DNA of 64,000 nt from Flavobacterium channae (GTDB lineage Bacteria > Bacteroidota > Bacteroidia > Flavobacteriales > Flavobacteriaceae), in NCBI RefSeq assembly GCF_021172165.1, contig NZ_CP089096.1, positions 372,001 through 436,000 of the forward strand, written 5' to 3'. The notes under the pieces were generated by a model, which was given only the letters and a program-made list of their open reading frames with translations, was not told the DNA's origin and did no database searches. Each line of letters starts with the position of its first letter. Positions within the stretch are counted from its first letter, which is position 1. The translations under genes and the position numbers were made by a program. Shown piece by piece: positions 8,129 through 17,048 of this stretch.

Positions 8129-9385
8129 CTACCATTCGTTAACTTTGTTTGCATCTAATTTGATGAAAATAAAAAGTAAAATTGTAAACGACCATAAACT
8201 TGATCCTCCATAAGAAAAGAAGGGTAGTGGTACCCCAATTGTTGGGAATAGTTTTATCAGCATGGCAATGTTTACAAAAAAGTGTGTGAATAAATAAGTT
8301 GCAACACAGTAACCGTAAACCCTGCTAAATTTTGTTTTCTGATTTTCAGCTAAGTAAATAATTCGAAGAAATAACGCAACAAACAAAAGTATAACAACAA
8401 CACTTCCGACAAATCCCCATTCTTCACCTACAGTTGTAAAAATATAATCGGTGTGTTGTTCAGGTACGAAGCCTCCTTTGGTTTGTGTTCCTTCTAAATA
8501 TCCTTTTCCAAGTAAACCACCTGAACCAATTGCAATCATCGATTGATTCAAGTTGTAGCCTTCTCTCTTCATGTCAACATCATCACCAATAAGAACATTA
8601 ATACGATCTTTTTGATGCGGTTCTAAAACACTGTCATATACATAACTCACCGAGAAACAAAAGCCAGCCATGACCAAATAAAGTAATCCGTATACAATTG
8701 GATTACGAGATATTTTTCTGTTAAAAATATAGTGAATTAACATTATCACAAAAACAACTGCGATTAGGTATATTGGCTGAACTAATAAAGAAAGAAAGAA
8801 AAGTACAATTGCAATGATCCCTGAGAAAAAATACCAACTTGGCAAACCTTCTCTGTTTAATACAAATATCAATGATATAAAAATCATAGCACTTCCTGCA
8901 TCGGGTTGCATTAAAATTAGTAATACTGGTAGACCTACTATTGCTAATCCTATGATTTGATGTTTGGTATATTTTAAATTAATTTGAGAATAACTCAGAT
9001 ATTTAGCTAATAATAGGGCGGTAGCTGTTTTAACAAACTCAGAGGGCTGAAAACCAAATCCACCAAACTGATACCAGTTGGTTTGTCCTTTTTTGGTAAC
9101 ACCAAATGCAAATAAACCAAGTAGTAAAAAGATTCCGATTCCATAGAAAATAAAAGAAAATCGCTCAAATATTTTGGCATCGGAAAATAATATAATTAGA
9201 ATAAGTGGAATAGTAAGTCCAATGAAAAGCATTTGTCTTCCATATGTTTGAGACATATCAAATATAGAAGTTTCTTCTAAGGGTAATGACGCAGAATATA
9301 TGGTCATCCAGCCCATAATTACTAATACAATATATATTAGAATGCTGATATAATCAATTCTATTTCCTACGCTTTGATTTTTCAT
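8129..9385 (-). CDS. rodA: Rod-shape SEDS peptidoglycan polymerase RodA
   Basis: Integral-membrane SEDS glycosyltransferase that polymerises lipid II during cell elongation, working with its cognate transpeptidase PBP2. About ten membrane segments are visible. Conserved SEDS features include the FQPSEF motif after the first loop and the C-terminal GVPLPFFSYGGSS signature. 418 residues, normal for Bacteroidota. It is last in the mreB-mreC-mreD-PBP2-rodA operon and starts directly after the PBP2 stop codon, so the two are translationally coupled. FtsW is the paralogue, but context fixes this as RodA. Its stop is one base from the stop of the convergent nuclease gene. Confidence 0.96.
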   Translation of the reverse strand: MKNQSVGNRIDYISILIYIVLVIMGWMTIYSASLPLEETSIFDMSQTYGRQMLFIGLTIPLILIILFSDAKIFERFSFIFYGIGIFLLLGLFAFGVTKKGQTNWYQFGGFGFQPSEFVKTATALLLAKYLSYSQINLKYTKHQIIGLAIVGLPVLLILMQPDAGSAMIFISLIFVLNREGLPSWYFFSGIIAIVLFFLSLLVQPIYLIAVVFVIMLIHYIFNRKISRNPIVYGLLYLVMAGFCFSVSYVYDSVLEPHQKDRINVLIGDDVDMKREGYNLNQSMIAIGSGGLLGKGYLEGTQTKGGFVPEQHTDYIFTTVGEEWGFVGSVVVILLFVALFLRIIYLAENQKTKFSRVYGYCVATYLFTHFFVNIAMLIKLFPTIGVPLPFFSYGGSSLWSFTILLFIFIKLDANKVNEW

Positions 9386-11314
9386 CTAATTTTCCTCTTC
9401 TTCTTTTTTGGCGTCGCTAATTTCTATGCTTACTTTGTTAAGTGAATCTTGAAGTCTTGTTGGATCAACTTTGCGTTGATAAATAATATTTTCAATTTTT
9501 CTATATTCGTCTTCAATACTGCCATTTAGCATTCTTGTTTCCAAGTCTTTTCGGCTTATTTTACCATTTAAATATTTTTCAATCATTAAAGTAGCAATAG
9601 GACCAGCCCATCTGCTTCCCCAATAACCATTTTCGATAAATACAGCCAAAGCAATTTTTGGATTCTCGCGAGGTGCAAAAGCAACGAAAATAGAGTGGTC
9701 TTTTAATTGATACGTTTTTCCAGCAACTCTAATCTTGTTTTCAGCTGTTCCAGTTTTTCCACAAATTTTAATTCCTTCGACTTTTAATCCAGATGCAGTA
9801 CCAAAATTATATACATCTTCCATACCTTGGATAATAGGTTGGAAATATTGTTTATCAATCGTAGTGTAATGTTTTGTTGTGTACTTTTTGTCTAAACTTT
9901 GTCCTTTAATCTTTTTAACGATATGAGGAGTGTAATAATAACCTTCATTAGCTACAGCTGCCATCATATTTGCTAATTGTATTGGCGAAGTTAAAACTTC
10001 TCCTTGTCCAATAGAGTTTGAAATGATATATGAACTTCTAATTTTAGCTCCATTATAAGCTCGTTTGTACAATTTTGAATCCGGAACTAAACCTTTTGCT
10101 CCAATAGGCATGTCGGTTCCTAAAAATTGTCCTAATCCAAAACTTTTTACGTGATTAGCCCAATTATCAACACTGTAATACGAATCTTTATATTTCTCAA
10201 TAGTTCTTTTGTACGTGTTTCCAAAGTAGGTGTTACACGATTTATAAGTTCCATTGTTCAATTGTAATGTGTGCAAACCACAGTGACATTTCATGAATCG
10301 ACCAAAATTAAATCCGTGATTACAATAAAAAGTAGTTTGTTCGTCAATAACTTCTTCCTGTAAGCCAATTAATCCTGTTACAATTTTAAATGGCGAACCT
10401 GGAGGGTATGTTGCTTGCAAACCTCTATCGTATAAAGGTTTTGCAATCGAATCGTTATAAAGTGCTGTGTAGTTTTTAGAACGTTGTCTTCCAACTAAAA
10501 GAGCAGGATCATAAGTTGGCGCTGAAACCAAAGCTAAAATTTCTCCTGTTTTTGGTTCAATAGCCACAATTCCTCCACGTTTATTAATCATCAACTCGGT
10601 ACCGTATTGTTGAAGAGCGTGATCGATAGTTAAGGTTAAGTCTTTTCCTTGTTGTGCAATGGTGTCAAACTTTCCTTCTTTGTAAGGACCAATAATTTTA
10701 TTGTGCTTATCGCGAAGTAAATATTTTACTCCTTTTACACCTCTTAAAATTTCCTCGTATTGTTGTTCTACTCCTTGTTTTCCAATTAAATCTCCACTGT
10801 TGTAGTATTTGTTTTTCTTTAAAATACCTTCGTTTACTTGGGTGATAAAACCAAAAATATTAGCACCGTCTTTAACTTGATAGTCACGAAGTGAACGTTT
10901 TTGAGTATAGAAACCTTCAAATTTTCTTTCCTTTTCTTGAAAAGCAGCATATTCTGCCTTGTTCAATTGCGATAAGAATACAGAAGGCAACATAGGACTG
11001 TATACTTTTGCTTTTTCTACTTTTTTAATAAAATCAGCTTTCGAAATATGTAAAAGTGAACAAAATTCGGTAGTGTCGATATTTTTAATTTCTCGCGGAA
11101 CCACCATGATATCATAAGATGGTTGGTTGGCAACTAAAAGTTTGCCATTACGATCGTATATGTAGCCTCTTTCCGGAAAATCGAATACTTTTTTAATAGC
11201 ATTATTTTCGGATTGTAGTTTTAAATTTTCGTCAATTACCTGAAGATAAAAAATTCTAGCAATCAGAATAATTGAAGTAATTATGATTACGGATGGCAAC
11301 AGAATTTTTCTCAT
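9386..11314 (-). CDS. mrdA: Penicillin-binding protein 2 (elongasome transpeptidase)
   Basis: Class B PBP that cross-links peptidoglycan in the lateral wall as the partner of RodA. An N-terminal anchor (about residues 3-22) precedes the PBP dimer domain (about 45-210) and the transpeptidase domain. The three catalytic motifs are SPFK (PPGSPFKIVTG, about 305), SNS (IISNSIGQG, about 430) and KTG (CGKTGTAE, about 519). Length 642 is normal. Its start overlaps the end of mreD by 4 bases (ATGA-type coupling). Two Cys-containing segments (CNHGFNFGRFMKCHCG) near the active-site region resemble the zinc-site region of Gram-negative PBP2, but metal binding is inference only. Confidence 0.96.
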   Translation of the reverse strand: MRKILLPSVIIITSIILIARIFYLQVIDENLKLQSENNAIKKVFDFPERGYIYDRNGKLLVANQPSYDIMVVPREIKNIDTTEFCSLLHISKADFIKKVEKAKVYSPMLPSVFLSQLNKAEYAAFQEKERKFEGFYTQKRSLRDYQVKDGANIFGFITQVNEGILKKNKYYNSGDLIGKQGVEQQYEEILRGVKGVKYLLRDKHNKIIGPYKEGKFDTIAQQGKDLTLTIDHALQQYGTELMINKRGGIVAIEPKTGEILALVSAPTYDPALLVGRQRSKNYTALYNDSIAKPLYDRGLQATYPPGSPFKIVTGLIGLQEEVIDEQTTFYCNHGFNFGRFMKCHCGLHTLQLNNGTYKSCNTYFGNTYKRTIEKYKDSYYSVDNWANHVKSFGLGQFLGTDMPIGAKGLVPDSKLYKRAYNGAKIRSSYIISNSIGQGEVLTSPIQLANMMAAVANEGYYYTPHIVKKIKGQSLDKKYTTKHYTTIDKQYFQPIIQGMEDVYNFGTASGLKVEGIKICGKTGTAENKIRVAGKTYQLKDHSIFVAFAPRENPKIALAVFIENGYWGSRWAGPIATLMIEKYLNGKISRKDLETRMLNGSIEDEYRKIENIIYQRKVDPTRLQDSLNKVSIEISDAKKEEEEN

Positions 11315-11814
11315 CGTTTATTTGGCTTGATTAAGAAAAGGATTAGCATACTTATTATAAACGTAAATATCGTACTGAATAGTGTGCGAGTTAAGATAGT
11401 GAAAATTAAATCAAATCGGAAATATTCGAAGAAGAATAAAACAAAATGATGAATAAAAATTGCCAATAAAAGCAGTGTAATTCTCTCAGGTGTTATTTTA
11501 TCTGCAATTTTAACCGTTTGATATTCGTAACTCAATCCAAATGCAAATTTAAATAGCGAAGGACGTATGTATGCTAAAACTAAAGAAGCCATAGTGTGAA
11601 TTCCTCCTGAATTACAAAACATGTCTAATAGAATTCCCATTGCAAAACTTCCTAATAGTAATACACTTTTGTTGCTGTTAACAGGATATAACAAAATGAA
11701 CAAAACATACGGATACGGATTTAAGTATCCGAACAAATTAATATTGTTAAATATTAAAATTTGCAAGAATAAAAAAACGACAAATCGTATACTATTTAAT
11801 ATGCTATTGTTCAC
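11311..11814 (-). CDS. mreD: Rod-shape-determining membrane protein MreD
   Basis: Small inner-membrane protein of the elongasome that bridges MreC and the RodA-PBP2 pair. 167 residues with about five membrane helices and little else, as expected of the family; sequence conservation is poor, and identification rests on size, hydrophobic pattern (LNPYPYVLFILLYP near residue 30) and its fixed place between mreC and PBP2. It begins directly after the mreC stop and overlaps PBP2 by four bases. Confidence 0.9.
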   Translation of the reverse strand: MNNSILNSIRFVVFLFLQILIFNNINLFGYLNPYPYVLFILLYPVNSNKSVLLLGSFAMGILLDMFCNSGGIHTMASLVLAYIRPSLFKFAFGLSYEYQTVKIADKITPERITLLLLAIFIHHFVLFFFEYFRFDLIFTILTRTLFSTIFTFIISMLILFLIKPNKR

Positions 11815-12645
11815 TTATTGTTTTGGTGCTGTGGTTTCTAATTCTAGTTGTCTTTTTTCTTTTTTTCTTTTGTTTTCAATAACGTAAACATATCCAAGTG
11901 ATGTCATGTCGTTAAACAAACGAATATTGATTGTATAATAATTTGTTTTCTTGTCGATGAAAATTTTATCAATTTTTCCTATTGGAATATTCTCAGGAAA
12001 AATATCTGAGTTTCCTCCTGTTACGATCGAATCGCCATGTTTTAAAGAAGCCAATCGAGGAACGTCGATTAATTGTGCATAACCTACATTACTTCCGTCC
12101 CAAATTAAAGAACCAAAATGATTTGAGTTTTTAATCTTAGCGTTGATTTTTGACTTCGTATTCAAAACACTTTGTATCGTTGAATAATTATTAGAAGTTT
12201 TTTCAATTAATCCAACAATTCCTTTGTCGTTTACAACACCCATATCCACTTCAATTCCTGAATTTTTACCTGAATTGATAGTGATGTAATTCTCACGAGT
12301 ATTAAAAGAGTTTTTTACCACTTTTGCTACCACAACATTGTAGTTGTTTAAGTCGTTTCTAAAAAGTGTTTTAGAAGTTAAAATGGTGTCTTTTTTATTG
12401 AAAAGCAATTGTTTCAACAATGCGTTTTCTGATGCTAAGTCTTTGTTTTTTTGTTTCAGACTAAAATATTCGTTTACCTCATTTACTTTTTCGTAATAAG
12501 CACCAGTAACAGCGTTAGCAGAATTCACATATTCACTACGATGATATGAATGCGATTTAATTACCAAAGAAAATGAAATACCCAAAAGCAGCAAAAACAG
12601 CAATCGATAGCTGTTTTTTATGATAAAATTAATTATTTGCTGCAT
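11815..12645 (-). CDS. mreC: Rod-shape-determining protein MreC
   Basis: Periplasmic scaffold of the elongasome that binds PBP2 and MreB/MreD. One N-terminal membrane helix (about residues 12-29) is followed by a coiled-coil stretch (about 60-85, NEYFSLKQKNKDLASENALL) and the double beta-barrel MreC domain (about 95-260) with the typical GVVNDKGIVGLI and SIVTGGNSDIFPENIPIG segments. Length 276. It follows mreB by 10 bases and abuts mreD. The short charged C-terminus (RKKEKRQLELE) is unremarkable. Confidence 0.95.
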   Translation of the reverse strand: MQQIINFIIKNSYRLLFLLLLGISFSLVIKSHSYHRSEYVNSANAVTGAYYEKVNEVNEYFSLKQKNKDLASENALLKQLLFNKKDTILTSKTLFRNDLNNYNVVVAKVVKNSFNTRENYITINSGKNSGIEVDMGVVNDKGIVGLIEKTSNNYSTIQSVLNTKSKINAKIKNSNHFGSLIWDGSNVGYAQLIDVPRLASLKHGDSIVTGGNSDIFPENIPIGKIDKIFIDKKTNYYTINIRLFNDMTSLGYVYVIENKRKKEKRQLELETTAPKQ

Positions 12646-12655
12646 GGATTATTTT

Positions 12656-13684
12656 TTATTTAATCAGAATTCCTTTGTATTTGTTGATGTTCTTTAATGT
12701 CATTCCTGTTCCTCTTACAACCGCTCTTAACGGATCTTCTGCAATATAAACAGGTAAGTCGGTTTTCATTGAAATTCGTTTGTCCAAACCTCTTAACATC
12801 GAACCTCCACCTGCAAGATAAATACCAGTATTGTAAATATCTGCTGATAATTCTGGTGGCGTTTGAGATAAAGTTTCCATAACGGCATCTTCAATACGTT
12901 GAATCGATTTGTCTAATGCTTTTGCAATTTCACGGTACGATACATCAACACGTTTTGGTTTTCCAGTTAATAAGTCTCTTCCGTCAACTGCCATATCTTC
13001 TGGTGGGCTGTCTAAATCTTCAGTTGCAGCACCAATTTGAATTTTTACTTTTTCAGCTGTAGTTTCTCCAACAAATAAATTGTGTTGTGTTCTCATGTAG
13101 TAAACGATGTCGTTTGTGAAAACGTCTCCGGCAATTTTAACCGATTTGTCACAAACAATACCGCCTAATGCAATAACAGCAATTTCTGTTGTACCACCTC
13201 CGATATCTACAATCATGTTTCCTTTTGGTTGCATGATATCTAATCCAATACCAATTGCTGCAGCCATAGGCTCATGAATTAAGTAAACTTCTTTACCATT
13301 TACACGCTCAGCCGATTCTTTTACCGCTCGCATCTCTACCTCTGTAATTCCAGATGGAATACAAATTACCATACGAAGTGCAGGAGTAAATAATTTTTTC
13401 TTTAAAGCAGGAATACTTTTAATAAACATTTTAATCATCTGCTCTGACGCGTCAAAGTCAGCGATAACTCCATCTTTTAATGGTCGAATGGTTTTGATGT
13501 TTTCATGAGTTTTACCCTGCATCATGTTGGCTTCTTTTCCTACAGCTATAATTTTACCTGTAATGCGGTCACGAGCAACAATAGAAGGGCTATCTACAAC
13601 GACTTTATCGTTGTGAATAATTAGCGTGTTTGCGGTACCAAGGTCGATTGCGATATCCTCGGTCATGAAATCAAAAAATCCCAT
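12656..13684 (-). CDS. mreB: Actin-like cell-shape protein MreB
   Basis: Bacterial actin that forms membrane-associated filaments guiding lateral wall synthesis. All actin-fold signatures are present: phosphate 1 loop DLGTANTLI (about residues 14-22), phosphate 2 loop DIGGGTTEIAVI (about 164-175) and the adenosine motif GIYLAGGGSMLRG (about 288-300). Length 342 is standard. First gene of the elongasome operon, with an exact -7 element 49 bases upstream. Conservation across the protein is very high, so the call is secure. Confidence 0.98.
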   Translation of the reverse strand: MGFFDFMTEDIAIDLGTANTLIIHNDKVVVDSPSIVARDRITGKIIAVGKEANMMQGKTHENIKTIRPLKDGVIADFDASEQMIKMFIKSIPALKKKLFTPALRMVICIPSGITEVEMRAVKESAERVNGKEVYLIHEPMAAAIGIGLDIMQPKGNMIVDIGGGTTEIAVIALGGIVCDKSVKIAGDVFTNDIVYYMRTQHNLFVGETTAEKVKIQIGAATEDLDSPPEDMAVDGRDLLTGKPKRVDVSYREIAKALDKSIQRIEDAVMETLSQTPPELSADIYNTGIYLAGGGSMLRGLDKRISMKTDLPVYIAEDPLRAVVRGTGMTLKNINKYKGILIK

Positions 13685-13732
13685 AAATTAAAGAAGGGTT
13701 TAGCGTTTTTTTGTATAATAGTATTCAACCAG

Positions 13733-13740
13733 CAAAATTA
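13733..13740 (-). promoter_or_regulatory. -7 promoter element of the mreBCD-PBP2-rodA operon
   Basis: The minus strand reads TAATTTTG, an exact TAnnTTTG element, leaving a leader of roughly 42 bases before the mreB ATG. Confidence 0.5.
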
Positions 13741-13769
13741 TGAAAATAATCTGATATAATTTAAAATAA

Positions 13770-13804
13770 AAACGCATTAAAAAAAATATTATTTTAATGC
13801 GTTT
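13770..13804 (-). terminator. Terminator of purH
   Basis: Thirteen-bp stem AAACGCATTAAAA / TTTTAATGCGTTT with a 9-base loop; the minus strand continues in TTTTATTTT. It lies 25 bases after the purH stop and just upstream of the mreB promoter. Confidence 0.8.
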
Positions 13805-13828
13805 GAATTATTTTATGTTAAATAAATA

Positions 13829-15361
13829 TTAATGCTTGAAATGGCGAATTCCTGTGAATACCATTGCCATGTTATTATCGTTACAATAATTAATACTTAA
13901 TTCGTCTTTTATTGATCCACCTGGTTGAATAACAGCAGTGATACCCGCTTTGTTAGCAATTTCAACACAGTCTGGGAAAGGGAAAAAGGCATCACTTGCC
14001 ATAACTGCTCCAGTTAAATCAAATTCAAATGAAGTTGCTTTTTCAATTGCTTGTCTTAATGCGTCAACTCTTGAAGTTTGTCCTGTTCCTGAAGCACAAA
14101 GTTGTTTGTTTTTAGCAAAAACAATTGTGTTTGATTTTGTGTGTTTACAAATTTTAGATGCAAACAATAAATCTTCAATTTCTTCAGCAGTAGGAACCGC
14201 ATTAGTAACTGTTTTTAAATGTTCTTTAGTATCAGTTACATTGTCTTTATCTTGAACCAAAACACCGTTTAAACAAGTTCTTACGGTAGTTTGAGGTAAT
14301 TCGATATCGTTTAAAATTAAAATGATACGATTTTTCTTTTCTTCTAAAATGTCAATTGCTTCTTGATTGTAAGATGGAGCAATTACTACTTCGCAGAACA
14401 ATTTGTTGATTTCGTTTGCAGTAGCAACATCAATTTTCCCGTTTGCAATTAAAACACCACCAAAAGCAGAAGTTGGGTCACCAGCTAGAGCATCTAAATA
14501 AGCAGCTACCATAGTGTTTCTTGTAGCTAAACCACAAGCGTTATTGTGTTTTAAGATAGCAAAAGTTGGATTGTCGTTTTTGAATTCGTTCATTAAATTT
14601 ACAGCAGCATCAACATCTAATAAATTGTTGTAAGACAATTCTTTTCCGTGAACTTTAGTAAACATTTTGTCAAAATCACCAAAGAAGAATCCTTTTTGAT
14701 GTGGGTTTTCTCCATAACGCAATACGTTTCCGTTTTGCTCGCTAATTTTTAAAACTGGTTCTTCATGTGTTTGGTTGAAGTAGTTAAAAATAGCTGAATC
14801 ATAATGAGAAGAAACGTTAAAAGCGCGAGTTGCTAATAATTTTCTGTTTTCTAAAGTTGTTGCACCATTGTTTTCTGTATAGAAATTTAAGAATGGCGCA
14901 TATTGGTCAACAGAAGCTACAATTACTGTGTCTTTGAAGTTTTTTGCAGCCGCTCTAATTAATGAAATTCCACCAATATCGATTTTTTCGATAATATCTT
15001 GTTCTCCAGCACCTGAAGCAACTGTTTTTTCAAACGGATACAAATCCACAATCACTAAATCGATTTGCGGAATGTTGAATTCTTTCATTTGTTCCACATC
15101 ACCAGCATGGTCTTGACGGTTTAAAATACCACCAAAAATTTTTGGATGTAACGTTTTTACTCTTCCTCCTAAAATTTCTGGGAAAGCTGTAATATCTTCT
15201 ACAGCTACTACAGGAATGCCTAAATCTTTAATAAAAGTTTCAGTTCCGCCAGTAGAATAAATAGTTACATTGTTTTGGTGAAGGGCTTTAACAATAGGTT
15301 CTAAACCGTTTTTGTCAAATACAGAAATCAATGCCGAAGCAATTTTTTTTGTTGTGTTCAT
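13829..15361 (-). CDS. purH: Bifunctional AICAR transformylase / IMP cyclohydrolase
   Basis: Catalyses the last two steps of de novo IMP synthesis in the cytoplasm: formylation of AICAR with 10-formyl-THF, then ring closure. The N-terminal cyclohydrolase (MGS-like) domain begins ALISVFDKNGLEPIV, and the C-terminal transformylase domain carries LRYGENPHQ and the catalytic Lys-His pair in ILKHNNACGLAT. The frame stays open 29 codons upstream to 15448, but the homologous protein begins at MNTTKKIASAL (15361), giving 510 residues, the usual length; the exact promoter at 15418-15425 lies inside the longer frame, which settles the start. Transcribed alone with a hairpin in its short leader. Confidence 0.97.
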   Translation of the reverse strand: MNTTKKIASALISVFDKNGLEPIVKALHQNNVTIYSTGGTETFIKDLGIPVVAVEDITAFPEILGGRVKTLHPKIFGGILNRQDHAGDVEQMKEFNIPQIDLVIVDLYPFEKTVASGAGEQDIIEKIDIGGISLIRAAAKNFKDTVIVASVDQYAPFLNFYTENNGATTLENRKLLATRAFNVSSHYDSAIFNYFNQTHEEPVLKISEQNGNVLRYGENPHQKGFFFGDFDKMFTKVHGKELSYNNLLDVDAAVNLMNEFKNDNPTFAILKHNNACGLATRNTMVAAYLDALAGDPTSAFGGVLIANGKIDVATANEINKLFCEVVIAPSYNQEAIDILEEKKNRIILILNDIELPQTTVRTCLNGVLVQDKDNVTDTKEHLKTVTNAVPTAEEIEDLLFASKICKHTKSNTIVFAKNKQLCASGTGQTSRVDALRQAIEKATSFEFDLTGAVMASDAFFPFPDCVEIANKAGITAVIQPGGSIKDELSINYCNDNNMAMVFTGIRHFKH

Positions 15362-15376
15362 GGTGTTGTGTTGTTG

Positions 15377-15397
15377 TATCTGAAATGCGCTCAGATA
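15377..15397 (-). promoter_or_regulatory. Stem-loop in the purH leader
   Basis: Seven-bp stem TATCTGA / TCAGATA with a 7-base loop, within an otherwise CA-rich and unstructured 50-base leader, ending about 15 bases before the ATG. Possible role in translation or stability; no known regulator is recognised. Confidence 0.35.
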
Positions 15398-15417
15398 GAT
15401 GTTGTTGTTTTGTGGTG

Positions 15418-15425
15418 CAAAAGTA
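15418..15425 (-). promoter_or_regulatory. -7 promoter element of purH
   Basis: TACTTTTG on the minus strand, an exact element, with a TTTG (TTG at 15446-15448) 20 bases upstream as the -33 part. The best-formed promoter of this region. Confidence 0.6.
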
Positions 15426-15473
15426 GTTATACTTCTTAAAAAAGTCAAACTTTATTGTTTTATATTTTTTAAA

Positions 15474-15683
15474 TTAGATAATAGATTTTATAAAAAAGAA
15501 AATTGAAGCAATTGCTAAAAAGATTATAACCATCCAGTTTTCAATTGATTTTGTATTTGTCTCAATTTTGGGGAAAATTGGGTTTTTGTCCCTATATGAT
15601 TTCCAGAATTTATGAATAACAAAATATAGAACTCCTATGATTCCAAATAGGATACTGTATACAAGGTCTTCATTTTGAATCAT
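15474..15683 (-). CDS. Small two-helix membrane protein, unknown function
   Basis: 69 residues. Two hydrophobic segments (about residues 8-25 and 50-68) flank a basic, polar middle (HKFWKSYRDKNPIFPKIETN), which would make a helical hairpin with a soluble loop. No family is recognised. It lies between purH and a divergent permease gene, and an exact -7 element (TATATTTG, 15694-15701) stands only about 11 bases before its ATG, which supports its being a real gene with a very short leader. The codon pattern looks normal for the region. Function unknown. Confidence 0.55.
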   Translation of the reverse strand: MIQNEDLVYSILFGIIGVLYFVIHKFWKSYRDKNPIFPKIETNTKSIENWMVIIFLAIASIFFFIKSII

Positions 15684-15693
15684 TATTTTTTCT

Positions 15694-15701
15694 CAAATAT
15701 A
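15694..15701 (-). promoter_or_regulatory. -7 promoter element of the small membrane protein gene
   Basis: TATATTTG on the minus strand, an exact TAnnTTTG, 11 bases from the start codon; the transcript would be nearly leaderless. Confidence 0.4.
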
Positions 15702-15766
15702 AATAAATTCCCTCCAACTGTAACATTTTCCCTCAATGCTCTACTTATTAGTAATAGCTCAGTATT

Positions 15767-17017
15767 ATGCTTTTATATTTACGATTACTTTCAGAAAGTT
15801 TCAGTTTTGCCCTCAATGCATTGCGCAATAATAAATTGCGTACGCTTTTGTCGTTGTTAGGCGTTACTATTGGTATTTTTTCCATTATTGCAGTGTTAGC
15901 AGCAGTAGATTCTATGGATAAAAAAATCAAGGAAGATTTGAGTGATATGGATATGAATACTGTGTATTTAATGCGTTTTTCATTTGGGCCTTCTGAAGTG
16001 CCTCGCTGGAAAAGAGAGCAATTTCCAAATGTAACCTATGAAGAGTACGAATACATTAAGCGAAATGTAAACGATATTGATAAAATTTCTTTCAACCTTT
16101 TTACTCGAAATGAAAACATAAAATATGATTCTAAAACGGTTAATTCTATTCGTGTAAAACCATCAACTTCTGACTTTTTTGATATTGAACCCGTTAAAAT
16201 AGATAAAGGGCGTTTGTTCAATGAAGCGGAATCCAATTCTGGAAGTCCGGTAATCGTAATTGGTAGTGAAGTGGCAACTGGTTTGTTTGAAAACAGTGAT
16301 CCTATTGGGAAAAAAGTACGTTTATACGGGCAACGTTTTACAGTTATTGGAGTTTTAAAAAAACAAGGTCAAGGAATGTTTGGCGATAGTGGCGATGTTG
16401 CCGTTTTTTTTCCGGTTAATTTTTTAAGAAGATTGTATGGTGATAACAATAAAGCATTAACACCAGCTATTTTAATTAAACCACAAAAAGGAGTTGATAT
16501 CGAAGAATTTAAAGCAGAATTGGCTCAAAAATTACGTTCGCATAGAGGTGTAAAAACGGGAGAAATTAATAATTTCTTTATGAATGTATTGTCTGGTTTT
16601 ACCGATTTTATTGATAATATTATTGGTCAAATGAACATGATAGGTTGGATTATTAGTGCGTTTTCACTTTTAGTTGGAGGATTTGGTATCGCTAACATTA
16701 TGTTCGTATCGGTAAAAGAAAGAACCAATTTAATTGGAATTCAAAAAGCACTTGGAGCTAAAAATAAATTCATTTTGTTTCAATTTTTATTTGAAGCAGT
16801 TATTCTTTCTTTAATTGGAGGAGTAATTGGAATGTTTTTGGTTTGGGTAATTGCATTAATACTTTCTTCTGCATTGGATTTTGAATTTGTATTAAGTACA
16901 GCTAATATGTTGTTAGGTTCCGGATTGGCGGCTTTCATTGGTTTGGTTTCTGGAATTATTCCTGCAATTTCTGCTTCTAAATTAGATCCAGTTGAAGCAA
17001 TCCGTAGCGGGATGTAA
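15767..17017 (+). CDS. ABC transporter permease, MacB/FtsX family
   Basis: Inner-membrane subunit of a type VII (MacB-like) ABC system, which moves substrates or transmits force across the periplasm rather than through the membrane. It has the expected four helices: one near the N-terminus (about residues 28-48, with LLSLLGVTIGIFSII), a large periplasmic MacB_PCD domain (about 50-270), then three C-terminal helices ending with the FtsX signature region (VSVKERTNLIGIQKALGA, about 318-335). Length 416. No ATP-binding subunit gene is next to it, so the partner must be encoded elsewhere. The following gene has its own promoter inside the 3' junction. Confidence 0.92.
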   Translation: MLLYLRLLSESFSFALNALRNNKLRTLLSLLGVTIGIFSIIAVLAAVDSMDKKIKEDLSDMDMNTVYLMRFSFGPSEVPRWKREQFPNVTYEEYEYIKRNVNDIDKISFNLFTRNENIKYDSKTVNSIRVKPSTSDFFDIEPVKIDKGRLFNEAESNSGSPVIVIGSEVATGLFENSDPIGKKVRLYGQRFTVIGVLKKQGQGMFGDSGDVAVFFPVNFLRRLYGDNNKALTPAILIKPQKGVDIEEFKAELAQKLRSHRGVKTGEINNFFMNVLSGFTDFIDNIIGQMNMIGWIISAFSLLVGGFGIANIMFVSVKERTNLIGIQKALGAKNKFILFQFLFEAVILSLIGGVIGMFLVWVIALILSSALDFEFVLSTANMLLGSGLAAFIGLVSGIIPAISASKLDPVEAIRSGM

Positions 17018-17024
17018 TTTTTAC

Positions 17025-17032
17025 TATATTTG
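17025..17032 (+). promoter_or_regulatory. -7 element before the 17049 gene
   Basis: TATATTTG, an exact TAnnTTTG, starting 7 bases after the permease stop. It leaves about 11-16 bases to the TTG at 17049 and argues against an earlier start inside the permease gene. Confidence 0.45.
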
Positions 17033-17048
17033 GCGATTATTATCCCAA

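Noticed and set aside
15362..15448. Longer N-terminus for PurH
   Set aside because: The extra 29 codons contain the promoter and leader hairpin and do not resemble PurH.
16992..17048. Start of the 17049 gene inside the permease gene
   Set aside because: An exact promoter element lies at 17025-17032, downstream of that ATG, and the residues before 17049 show no signal-peptide logic.
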